In this document: positions 8,222 through 14,254 of the stretch, piece after piece
How the letters are laid out: each line of letters opens with the position of its first letter
Numbering within the stretch: the stretch's first letter is position 1
Source: DATLMR01 sp035634255
Lineage (GTDB): Bacteria; Acidobacteriota; Blastocatellia; UBA7656
Assembly (NCBI GenBank): GCA_035634255.1
Contig: DASQDI010000047.1
Span: forward strand, 1-14,254
Direction: 5' to 3'
Length of the DNA stretch: 14,254 bases
Program-made: the position numbers and the translations under genes
Notes under the pieces: generated by a model
Told to the model about the DNA's origin: nothing
Database searches by the model: none
Seen by the model: only the letters and a program-made list of their open reading frames with translations

Positions 8222-9010
8222 TTAATCTTGCGCGCCCGGAGCCTCAAGCGTCCGGTTGAAGGCGCGCGCCTCCGGGTGCTCGGAGGCGGCGAACTCGCGC
8301 GGCCCGGCCAGCTCCACGAGGCGGCCTTCCTGAAAGAGGCCGATCCGTGACGCGAGCGTGAAGGCTTCGCGAATGTCGTGCGTGACGAAGACGATTGTCT
8401 TGTTGAGCCGCGCGGAGAGCGCCGCAAACTCCCTCTGCAACTCCGAGCGGGTGAGCGGGTCGAGCGCGCCGAACGGCTCGTCCATCAGGATGATGGGAGG
8501 GTCACTCGCCAGAGCGCGCGCCACTCCGACGCGCTGGCGCTGCCCGCCCGAAAGCTCTCGCGGGTAGCGGCCGGCGAAAGTCTTAGGGTCGAGCCCGACC
8601 ATCCGCATCAGCTCCTCGACCCGCTCGCGCGTGCGCTCGACGGGCCAGCCTTCCAGAGACGGGACCAGGGCCACGTTGCGCTCGACGGTGAAGTGGGGGA
8701 ACAGCCCCGTCTCCTGTATGACGTAGCCTATCCGCCTGCGCAGGCGTATCGCGTCCCACGCGGAGGTCGGCTTCCCTTCGACTATCACCTCCCCGCTCGT
8801 CGCGTCGAGGAGGCGGTTGATGAGCTTGAGGGTCGTCGTCTTGCCCGACCCGCTGCGGCCAAGGAGCACGAGAGTCTCCCCGCGCCTGATGTCGAAGTTC
8901 AGGTCGGAGACGAGCGGGCGGCCCCCGTCGATGCGGAGGCTCACCCGGCGGAATTCTATGACCGGCTCCCGATCATCCGGGGCCGGGTTCGGCAGGGGGA
9001 TTTCGCTCAC
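8222..9010 (-). CDS. egtV: ABC transporter ATPase, partner of the EgtU-like permease (EgtV-like)
   Basis: ATP-hydrolysing subunit driving import through the adjacent permease. The 262 residues contain all nucleotide-binding motifs: Walker A GRSGSGKTT at about 52-60, Q-loop VIQETGLFPHFTV, signature LSGGQRQRVGVARAL, Walker B IILMDEPFGALDP, and the H-loop FVTHD. Sequence type is that of the betaine/osmoprotectant group (OpuBA, ProV, OsmV), but the C-terminal CBS domains used for ionic-strength sensing in many osmoregulatory ATPases are absent, which fits a role other than osmotic control. The start is GTG (9008-9010), supported by GGGAAG at 9017-9022. The gene follows egtA by 92 bp; that gap carries a REP-like palindrome. 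Family certain; the assignment to ergothioneine is from context. Confidence 0.88.
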   Translation of the reverse strand: MSEIPLPNPAPDDREPVIEFRRVSLRIDGGRPLVSDLNFDIRRGETLVLLGRSGSGKTTTLKLINRLLDATSGEVIVEGKPTSAWDAIRLRRRIGYVIQETGLFPHFTVERNVALVPSLEGWPVERTRERVEELMRMVGLDPKTFAGRYPRELSGGQRQRVGVARALASDPPIILMDEPFGALDPLTRSELQREFAALSARLNKTIVFVTHDIREAFTLASRIGLFQEGRLVELAGPREFAASEHPEARAFNRTLEAPGAQD

Positions 9011-9020
9011 GCCATTCTTC

Positions 9021-9045
9021 CCGAGAGAGCGGGCCTCTCGCCCGC
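9021..9045. repeat. REP-like palindromic repeat, copy 2
   Basis: A 25-bp element in the 92-bp gap between egtA and the ABC ATPase, sharing 20 of 25 bases with the copy at 2482-2506. Its core GCGGGC (9029-9034) and GCCCGC (9040-9045) form a perfect 6-bp stem with a 5-nt loop. It overlaps by two bases the ribosome site of the GTG-started ATPase (9017-9022), so a hairpin in the mRNA could lower translation of, or stabilise the transcript upstream of, the transporter genes. Confidence 0.5.
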
Positions 9046-9102
9046 ATGCGTTGATGATCGCACAAGGTCATACCGGCCGTAATCTTAAATCTTTAGCGCG
9101 GC

Positions 9103-10473
9103 TCACGCGACGCGCAGGTAATCGACGGCCTTCGTGATGTCGCCCCCCCACGCCCCCCGGAAATTGCGGATCAGGATGTCGGAGTGGCTGACCTTCTCGC
9201 GAATCACCCTCTGTTCTAATACGTCCAGGTAAGCCGCCTCGTCGGGCGCGAGGGCCTTGAGCCCGGCCCTCGCGAGCTCCACCGACTCGCGCGCGACCTC
9301 CTGCACGGAGAGCCGGCCGAGCTTCGCCCGCAGCCCGTGGCGCGCGACCTCCGCCTGGAGCTTCATAAACTCGTCGCGGCTGAGCCTGGGCGCGAGCGCG
9401 GAAGCCTGCTCGATTGAGTCCTCCGCGTACATCAGCCCTTTCCAGAAGGCGAGCGAAGCCATCAGCATCTCCTCGCTCCCGCAGTCCATGCTGCGCTGCT
9501 CGATGTGCGGCTTCAGGCGCGCCTCGGTGAAGATGGTCGAGAGGTGGTCGGTGAAATCCTGGAAGATGGGCTTATAACCGTTGCCCTCTTCGATGAATCG
9601 CGCGAACGAGCCGCCCGACAGGTTTATGTATTCGCCGCCCCGCCTTATGAAGAACATCGGCACGGAGCGGACGTGGTCGAGGAACCGCTCGATGGAAAAA
9701 TCCCCGATGGTGGCGGGCGACAGGCCCGTCCTGTCCCCGTCCGTTTTGAGCCACACCGCGTAACGGGTCGATTTGTAGCCCGACAGCCTGCCCCGATCGA
9801 AAGGCGAGTTGGCGAATATGGCCGCGGCGACCGGCCCGAGCCGATTCGCGAGCGTGAATTTTTTCGTAAGGTCTTCGAGATCGCCGTAATCCAGATTCAC
9901 CTGTATGGCCGCCGTCCGGCACATCATGTCGAGGGACCGCGCGCCGCGCGTCGAAAGGTAGGGGCGCATGATCTCGTACCGCTTCTTGGATATCCAGTTC
10001 TGCTCGTCGATGCCGCGCACTGGGTCGAAGCCGGTCGCGAGGAAGATTATGCCGTTCTCGTCGCTTATCTCCCGGAGCCGTTTCATGTACGCGCGCACGT
10101 CCCTCTCGATCAGCGCGAGCGAGGCGTGCTGGGTGCCTGAAAATTCCAGTTGCCCGCCCGGCTCCAGGGTGATGCGCCCGGCGCTGGGCGAGGCGGGCGC
10201 GAGCGCCCCGAGCGTGGCCTCGGTTATCTCCTCGCCTTCCAGCTTGAGGTCGACGGTCTGCGGCGAAAAGCCGCGGATTATGGCCTGCACCTGGGCCGAG
10301 TCTATCCGCGAGAGCCGGCCGCGCGTGAACCCCATCAACTCTATCTCCGGCCCGATGGCCCACTCGGAGGGGGGCTTGCCGCTCGCCGAGAAGTAGCTCG
10401 CCAGGTCGGTCGACGAGTCGAGCGCCTCTTCGGCGGGCGTGGTGCGGGCGGACTTCTTGGTCTTCTGTTGCAT
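9103..10473 (-). CDS. egtA: Glutamate-cysteine ligase, EgtA/plant-type GshA family
   Basis: ATP-dependent ligase forming gamma-glutamylcysteine from glutamate and cysteine in the cytoplasm. The 456 residues match the GCS2 group that includes plant and alphaproteobacterial GshA and actinobacterial EgtA: GPEIEL at 41-46 (metal-binding Glu pair), the LEPGGQLEFSG signature at 104-113, RYEIMRPYL at 165-173, LDMMCRTAAIQVNLDY at 181-196, and FANSPF plus DGDRTG around 220-250. Substrate-site Arg and Glu residues in these motifs are intact. The start at 10473 has no strong ribosome site; it follows egtD by only 14 bp and is probably translated by coupling. The context of egtD and egtB favours the EgtA name, but the enzyme could equally supply a glutathione-type pathway, and the local EgtB looks like a cysteine user. 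Family certain; physiological role open. Confidence 0.88.
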   Translation of the reverse strand: MQQKTKKSARTTPAEEALDSSTDLASYFSASGKPPSEWAIGPEIELMGFTRGRLSRIDSAQVQAIIRGFSPQTVDLKLEGEEITEATLGALAPASPSAGRITLEPGGQLEFSGTQHASLALIERDVRAYMKRLREISDENGIIFLATGFDPVRGIDEQNWISKKRYEIMRPYLSTRGARSLDMMCRTAAIQVNLDYGDLEDLTKKFTLANRLGPVAAAIFANSPFDRGRLSGYKSTRYAVWLKTDGDRTGLSPATIGDFSIERFLDHVRSVPMFFIRRGGEYINLSGGSFARFIEEGNGYKPIFQDFTDHLSTIFTEARLKPHIEQRSMDCGSEEMLMASLAFWKGLMYAEDSIEQASALAPRLSRDEFMKLQAEVARHGLRAKLGRLSVQEVARESVELARAGLKALAPDEAAYLDVLEQRVIREKVSHSDILIRNFRGAWGGDITKAVDYLRVA

Positions 10474-10487
10474 GCCAGATTACTACG

Positions 10488-11510
10488 CTAGACGGCGGCA
10501 AAGAGATTGAAGCTGAAGCTTTGCGCGCGGTCGAACCAGCTCTTTCCGAGCGAGAAGCCGGTCTCGCGGGCGAGCGCGTCGAGCTGCCCGGTGTCGAACT
10601 TGTAAGAGCTTTCGGTCTGGATCGATTCGCCCGCGTCGAACTTCGCTTCGAGATTTATGCCTCGTACGTGGACGCTCTGAGCCGCGCGGCTTACCAGGTG
10701 CATCTCCACGCGGCCGAGCGGCTCATTGTAAATGGCCCTGTGCTGAAAACTTTTAATGTCGAACTCGCCGCCCAGCTCCCGGTTGATGCGCGCGAGCAGG
10801 TTGAGGTTGAAGGCCGCGGTGACGCCCAGAGCGTCGTCGTAGGCCGGCTCAAGTATGTCGCGGGATTTCTTCAGGTCGGCCCCCATCAGGAGGGCGTCCC
10901 CGGGGCGGAGCATCCCCCGGACTTCCCGGAGGAAGACGCGCGACTCTTCCGGGTTGAAATTGCCGATGTTGGACCCGAGGAACAGCACGACCGAACGCTC
11001 CCTCCGGGGCGCGCCCTCTTCTTTGCCAGCGAGCGCCGCGAGCGCCGTGAAGTAATCGGCCGAGTAGGCCGTTATCCTGAGCCGGGGGTAGCTGTGCAGG
11101 AGTTCCGCGCTGCTCCTTTCGAGGCTCACGTCCGAAATGTCTATCGGCAGGTAGTGCAGCTCCGTCTGCCTCTCAAGCCACGCCTCGATCAGGTACCGGG
11201 TCTTTTCGGCGCTCCCGCTCCCGAGTTCTATGAGGCGGACCGGGCCTTCGATTGCGCCGGCTATCTCTTTCGAGTAACTGCCGAGCAGGTCGCTCTCGGC
11301 CCTCGTCAGGTAGTATTCGGGCAGCCTGCATATCGCCTCGAACAGGGCCGAGCCGAGCTCGTCATAAAAATATTTGGGCGGGAGCACTTTCGGTTTAGAT
11401 GAGAGGCCCGAGTGAACGTCCGAGGCGAAGGCGTTGGAGTCCCCGCCGTGAGCGAGACGATACATGATCAATCGCTGGGGCTGCTGCGCGGAACGTAAGT
11501 CAGAAGGCAT
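10488..11510 (-). CDS. egtD: L-histidine N-alpha-methyltransferase EgtD
   Basis: SAM-dependent enzyme that trimethylates the alpha-amino group of histidine to hercynine, the first step of ergothioneine synthesis. I choose the start at 11510 (340 residues, MPSDLRSAQ), since GGAG lies 7 nt upstream (plus-strand 11518-11521); an upstream ATG at 11537 and an internal one at 11465 have no ribosome site. Recognised regions are LPPKYFYDELGSALFEAI near residues 43-60 (histidine-side Tyr), LPEYYLTRAE, the SAM loop ELGSGSAEKTRYLIEAW at about 96-111, PIDIS, LGSNIGNF at 179-186 with the Asn expected to hold the histidine amino group, and TESSYKF at 299-305. The Glu and Ser of the last motif correspond to E282 and S284, known in Mycobacterium to bind the imidazole. 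It is the first gene of the minus-strand egt run, divergent from egtB. Confidence 0.93.
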   Translation of the reverse strand: MPSDLRSAQQPQRLIMYRLAHGGDSNAFASDVHSGLSSKPKVLPPKYFYDELGSALFEAICRLPEYYLTRAESDLLGSYSKEIAGAIEGPVRLIELGSGSAEKTRYLIEAWLERQTELHYLPIDISDVSLERSSAELLHSYPRLRITAYSADYFTALAALAGKEEGAPRRERSVVLFLGSNIGNFNPEESRVFLREVRGMLRPGDALLMGADLKKSRDILEPAYDDALGVTAAFNLNLLARINRELGGEFDIKSFQHRAIYNEPLGRVEMHLVSRAAQSVHVRGINLEAKFDAGESIQTESSYKFDTGQLDALARETGFSLGKSWFDRAQSFSFNLFAAV

Positions 11511-11576
11511 CCACTGTCTCCGAGGCCGGTTATTCATACACCGCTTGCGCGCTCACTAACTGGCGGCACCGGGATA

Positions 11577-11605
11577 ATGCTATATTACTTTAGTCCCTAT
11601 GCCAA
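11577..11605 (-). promoter_or_regulatory. Candidate promoter of the egtD operon
   Basis: On the minus strand TTGGCA (11600-11605, 5 of 6 to the -35 consensus), a 17-bp spacer and TAGCAT (11577-11582, 4 of 6 to the -10 consensus). Transcription would start near 11570 and leave a leader of about 60 nt before the chosen egtD start. Its -10 box overlaps the opposite-strand egtB -10 box. Confidence 0.4.
11578..11586 (+). promoter_or_regulatory. Candidate extended -10 promoter of egtB
   Basis: TGC-TATATT matches the extended -10 pattern TGnTATAAT, with 5 of 6 bases in the hexamer. No good -35 box is present, as is common for extended -10 promoters. The start would be near 11593, leaving a leader of about 70 nt before the ATG at 11663. 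It lies in the only AT-rich pocket (about 11573-11592) between egtD and egtB. Confidence 0.4.
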
Positions 11606-11662
11606 CCGCAGGCTATGGGAAACGGCACCGGTGGACGGACCGGCCCGAACGGAGGAGATGTG

Positions 11663-12970
11663 ATGGCCCACGGTTTTGACGCGCGCGAGATGGCGCTCCG
11701 GATGCGCGAGGCGCGTTCGCGCACGCGCGAGTTGTTCGACACGGTGATTTCCGAATCCGACCTGCGCCGCCCGCCGTCGGAAGGATTCCGCCCTCTACTC
11801 TGGCACCTGGGCCACATCGGCGCGTTCGAAAGCTACTGGCTGGCGCAGCAGGTGAAAGGCCGGCCCCCCCTCTCCGATAGGTACGACGCGATCTTCGACC
11901 CGATCAAAACTCCGCGGGAGGATTCGAGCAACCTGCCGCCCATCCCCGAGATAGAGAGCTACCTCGGCCGCGTGCGTGAAGAGTCGCTCGCGTGTCTCGC
12001 GGGCGCGGACCCCGACTCCCCCTCGCCCCTGCTCCGCGGCGGCTACGTCTTTTACATGGTCCTCGAGCACGAGTACCAGCATCAGGAGACGATCTGCTAC
12101 CTCCTGCAAATGCTCTCGCCCGAACTGAAGCGCCGGCCCGCGGGCGGGCGAAGGGGCCCCGCCGGTGACGTTGAGCCGGTCCATGAAGTTGGGATGATTC
12201 ACGTCGAGCGCGGGCCTTTCGAGATGGGCTCGTACGGCTACCCGTTCGCCTATGATAATGAGCAGCCGCCCCGCAGGGTCGAAGTGGGCGATTTTCTTAT
12301 AGACAGGTACCCCGTGACTAACGGCGAGTACGCCCGCTTCATCGACGAGGGGGGCTACTCCGACCGCTCGCTCTGGAGCGACGAAGGCTGGGCGTGGAAA
12401 GAGGAGGCGGGCGCGGGGCACCCGCTCTACTGGGCGAAGGCGGAAGGCGGGGGCTGGCGCGTGCGGGAGATGTTCGAGGACCAGCCCTTGCGGGCGGGCC
12501 TCCCCGTGACCGGGGTGAGCTGGCACGAGGCCGAAGCCTACGCGCGGTCCGTAGGCAAGAGGCTGCCTACGGAAGCCGAGTGGGAGAAGGCCGCGACCTG
12601 GGACCCCCGCGCGGAGCGGAAGCGCCGGTTCAGTTGGGGAGACGAGCCGCCTCGCGCGGAGCTCGCGAACTTCGACAACCATCACTGGGAGCCGACGCCC
12701 GTGTCGGCTTTCCCGGAAGGGCGGAGCGCCTACGACTGCTTCGACATGTCAGGCAACGTGTGGGAGTGGACCTCAAGCGTCTTCGCCGCCTACCCCGGAT
12801 TCAAAGCCTTCCCGTACCCCGAGTATTCCGAACTGTGGTTTGACGGCGACCACAGGGTATTGAAGGGCGGGTCATGGACGACCCGCGCCCCGTTGCTGCG
12901 CGGGTCGTTCAGGAATTTCTTCAGGCCGCGTTTCCGGGCCGCATTCGCGGGGTTCCGGTGCGCGCTTTAG
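11663..12970 (+). CDS. egtB: Ergothioneine sulfoxide synthase EgtB, probably cysteine-using type
   Basis: Non-heme iron enzyme that couples hercynine to a thiol with O2, forming the C-S bond and a sulfoxide. The 435 residues start at the ATG at 11663, which has a strong GGAGGAG site 5 nt upstream; the frame is open to an ATG at 11615 without such a site. Residues about 10-150 are the DinB-like domain with the three iron ligands H51 (WHLGH), H136 and H140 (HEYQH), nearly the same spacing as H51/H134/H138 of the Mycobacterium thermoresistibile enzyme. Residues about 178-434 are the FGE-sulfatase (C-type-lectin-like) domain, with DRYPVTNGEYARF, GVSWHEAEAYARSVGKRLPTEAEWEKA, MSGNVWEWT and the closing GFRCAL. 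In the segment RNFFRPRFR (418-425) the Asp and Arg that bind gamma-glutamylcysteine in the mycobacterial enzyme are both Phe. This suggests free cysteine as donor, as in Chloracidobacterium EgtB. DUF983 follows by 27 bp. Confidence 0.93.
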   Translation: MAHGFDAREMALRMREARSRTRELFDTVISESDLRRPPSEGFRPLLWHLGHIGAFESYWLAQQVKGRPPLSDRYDAIFDPIKTPREDSSNLPPIPEIESYLGRVREESLACLAGADPDSPSPLLRGGYVFYMVLEHEYQHQETICYLLQMLSPELKRRPAGGRRGPAGDVEPVHEVGMIHVERGPFEMGSYGYPFAYDNEQPPRRVEVGDFLIDRYPVTNGEYARFIDEGGYSDRSLWSDEGWAWKEEAGAGHPLYWAKAEGGGWRVREMFEDQPLRAGLPVTGVSWHEAEAYARSVGKRLPTEAEWEKAATWDPRAERKRRFSWGDEPPRAELANFDNHHWEPTPVSAFPEGRSAYDCFDMSGNVWEWTSSVFAAYPGFKAFPYPEYSELWFDGDHRVLKGGSWTTRAPLLRGSFRNFFRPRFRAAFAGFRCAL

Positions 12971-12997
12971 GGCGGATTTCAGGCGGGTTTTGAGCTT

Positions 12998-13378
12998 ATG
13001 GATACTGCGAGAGTGAGGACGATACTGCTGCGCGGGTTGATGCTCAAGTGCCCCGACTGCGGGCAGACTTCGCTTTACGCGTCGTTCTTCAAAATGAAGC
13101 ACCACTGCACCCACTGCGGGCTCGTGTTCGAGCGCGAGCAGGGGTATTTCATAGGCGCTCTCTACATCAACGTCATCGCGACCGAATCCCTGCTCCTGTT
13201 CCTGTTCATCCTCTACTACACGGTCAGGCCGGTGAGCGAAGACGCCCTCTACCTGGTCCTCTTCAGCCTCGCCCTGATCCTGCCCCTGATCTTTTTCCGT
13301 CACAGCCGGAGCCTGTGGCTCAGCATCGATCACATCATCGAGCCCAGCGGGAAAAGGGTCGAGCCGGAAGACTGGTAG
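12998..13378 (+). CDS. DUF983 family zinc-ribbon membrane protein
   Basis: A 126-residue inner-membrane protein of unknown function. The N-terminal half carries two CxxC pairs, C18/C21 (CPDCG) and C37/C40 (CTHCG), which should form a zinc ribbon on the cytoplasmic side. After the family-typical segment FEREQGYFIGALYINV come two hydrophobic stretches at about 54-75 and 84-100, then a short polar tail. The length and order match DUF983 proteins. The ATG at 12998 has only a weak AGGCGGG-like element well upstream; an ATG at 13040 would cut into the first zinc pair and is less likely. It lies 27 bp behind egtB on the same strand with no hairpin between, so cotranscription is plausible. Its stop is 12 bp from the convergent VWA gene. 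Confidence 0.88.
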   Translation: MDTARVRTILLRGLMLKCPDCGQTSLYASFFKMKHHCTHCGLVFEREQGYFIGALYINVIATESLLLFLFILYYTVRPVSEDALYLVLFSLALILPLIFFRHSRSLWLSIDHIIEPSGKRVEPEDW

Positions 13379-13390
13379 GCGGAGGGCGCT

Positions 13391-14254
13391 TCACTTCGCG
13401 AAGTACCCGCGCCGGGTCCTCGCCACTACCCCCGAGCGGTTGACCGTGATCCTGATCTTGCGCCACTGTCCGTCCATCCGCGTGTCTTTCGGCAGGTAGG
13501 CAAGGCTGTAGAGCGTGCGCAACTCTTCGCGCACGCGCGAGTAGACCCCGTTCAGGTCGTCCCCCCGGTAGACCTTGAAGTAGGTCCCCCCGGTCTCGTC
13601 GGCCAGGGCTTCGAGCTTCCTGCGCGCGGAGGCGAAAATCTTCGGGGTGTAGTTGCCGTCGCCGAGCACCTCTTCCTCCGTGTCGAAGTAGAGCGGGTAC
13701 ACGGTCACGTCCTCTTCCTGCGCGCGCTCGACCAATTGATCGAAGGTGCGGTCGGAGCCATCCTCCTCCCCGGCCTCCGAGCTATCGACCCCGTCGGTCA
13801 GGATCACGAGAGCCTTCCGCGCCTCCTTGACCTCCCTGAGCTTGTCGAAAGCCGACCACGTGGCGTCGTAAAAGGCCGTGTCCCCGCCGGGCTTCTTCAT
13901 CTTGTCGAGGCGGTCTTTCAGCAGCTCCCGGTCCGACGTGAAGTCCGAGACCAGCCTGAAGCGGGTGGTGAAATAGGCGATCCCCATGCGGTCTTCTTCG
14001 CCCTGCGAGTCGATGAATTTCTTCGCTGCTTTTCTCACGAGCTCAATCTTGCTGCCGATGCTGCCGCTCAGGTCTAGAAGCAGGAGGATGGTGACCGGGG
14101 CCTCGACCGGCTCGAAGTAGGCGATGTCCTGGGCGACGCCGTCTTCGAGCACGAGAAAGTCCTCCCGCTTGAGGCGGGGCAGGTTCCTGCCCGAGGAGTC
14201 TGTGACCTTAATGTTGAGGTTGACGAGCCGCGTGTTGAGCTTGAACACGTCCTC
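13391..14254 (-). CDS. VWFA-related protein, C-terminal part (runs off the right edge)
   Basis: Von Willebrand factor A domain protein of the acidobacterial 'VWFA-related' family, usually exported and of unknown role. The visible 287 residues enter in the middle of the protein: EDVFKLNTRLVNLNIKV, a beta-rich segment ending in EDFLVLEDGVAQDIAYF that precedes VWA domains in this family. The frame continues to the window edge, so the GTG at 14246-14248 is not the true start. The VWA domain covers roughly visible residues 53-240, with a complete metal site: DLSGS (DxSxS), the Thr in GGDTAFYDA, and the Asp in ILTDGVD. After it come DETGGTYFKVY and a C-terminal strand region with TLYSLAYLP and the ending RTRRGYFAK, both typical of the family. 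The signal peptide, if any, lies outside the window. Confidence 0.9.
   Translation of the reverse strand, partial: EDVFKLNTRLVNLNIKVTDSSGRNLPRLKREDFLVLEDGVAQDIAYFEPVEAPVTILLLLDLSGSIGSKIELVRKAAKKFIDSQGEEDRMGIAYFTTRFRLVSDFTSDRELLKDRLDKMKKPGGDTAFYDATWSAFDKLREVKEARKALVILTDGVDSSEAGEEDGSDRTFDQLVERAQEEDVTVYPLYFDTEEEVLGDGNYTPKIFASARRKLEALADETGGTYFKVYRGDDLNGVYSRVREELRTLYSLAYLPKDTRMDGQWRKIRITVNRSGVVARTRRGYFAK

Noticed and set aside
6662..9010. Reading the ABC genes simply as a glycine betaine/choline osmoprotectant carrier
   Set aside because: Not excluded by sequence, but the placement behind egtD and egtA and the lack of CBS domains make an ergothioneine-related ligand the better working call; the alternative is kept in the feature text.
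11795..12685. 296-codon minus-strand ORF inside egtB
   Set aside because: Antisense to the iron-ligand and FGE domains of EgtB; a high-GC mirror frame.
13393..13404. 12-bp perfect palindrome ACTTCGCGAAGT at the end of the VWA gene
   Set aside because: It falls within the codons for the family-typical ending YFAK plus the stop; no flanking U-tract and no need for a regulatory reading.

Overview
The window reads as a piece of a high-GC bacterial chromosome, most likely from the Acidobacteriota (Blastocatellia/Chloracidobacterium side). The best clues are the two truncated edge genes. The left one is an Oar-like TonB-dependent receptor with an N-terminal carboxypeptidase-regulatory domain. The right one is a 'VWFA-related' secreted-type von Willebrand A protein. 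Both families are strongly expanded in Acidobacteriota. The lineage call is inference; no rRNA or tRNA is present. I see no insertion sequence, phage gene or CRISPR array.

Layout. (1) 1-547: 5' part of the TonB-dependent receptor on the minus strand. (2) 548-995: an unusually AT-rich intergenic region with a candidate promoter, two perfect inverted repeats, an orphan TATAAT box and a strong GC hairpin. (3) 996-5906: five minus-strand genes in the order of transcription: a small membrane-anchored diheme cytochrome c, an aldehyde dehydrogenase overlapping it by 25 bp, a small dimeric alpha/beta-barrel protein, alanine dehydrogenase, and a PDZ/radical SAM/DUF512 protein that seems to have its own, possibly leaderless, promoter. 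(4) 6085-6606: a secreted SnoaL/NTF2-like protein on the plus strand. (5) 6662-12970: an ergothioneine locus. A minus-strand run egtD - egtA-like glutamate-cysteine ligase - ABC ATPase - permease fused to a substrate-binding domain faces a divergent egtB, with closely packed, apparently overlapping promoters between them. (6) 12998-13378: a DUF983 zinc-ribbon membrane protein just behind egtB. (7) 13391-14254: the truncated VWA protein, convergent with DUF983.

The main interest is region 5. EgtD trimethylates histidine to hercynine. EgtB attaches sulfur from a thiol donor. The EgtA-like ligase makes gamma-glutamylcysteine. The transporter has the EgtU layout (membrane domain fused to binding domain) with a separate ATPase like EgtV, the ergothioneine importer described in Streptococcus and Helicobacter. 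Synthesis and probable uptake of the same thiol-betaine therefore appear to be encoded together. The EgtB C-terminus lacks the Asp and Arg that contact gamma-glutamylcysteine in the mycobacterial enzyme. That points to a cysteine-using EgtB like the one known from Chloracidobacterium, and leaves the purpose of the neighbouring ligase open. No egtC or egtE is visible.

Two intergenic sites, in front of the transporter ATPase and in front of the radical SAM gene, share a 25-bp palindromic repeat with 20 of 25 identical bases. This suggests a dispersed REP-like element in this genome.
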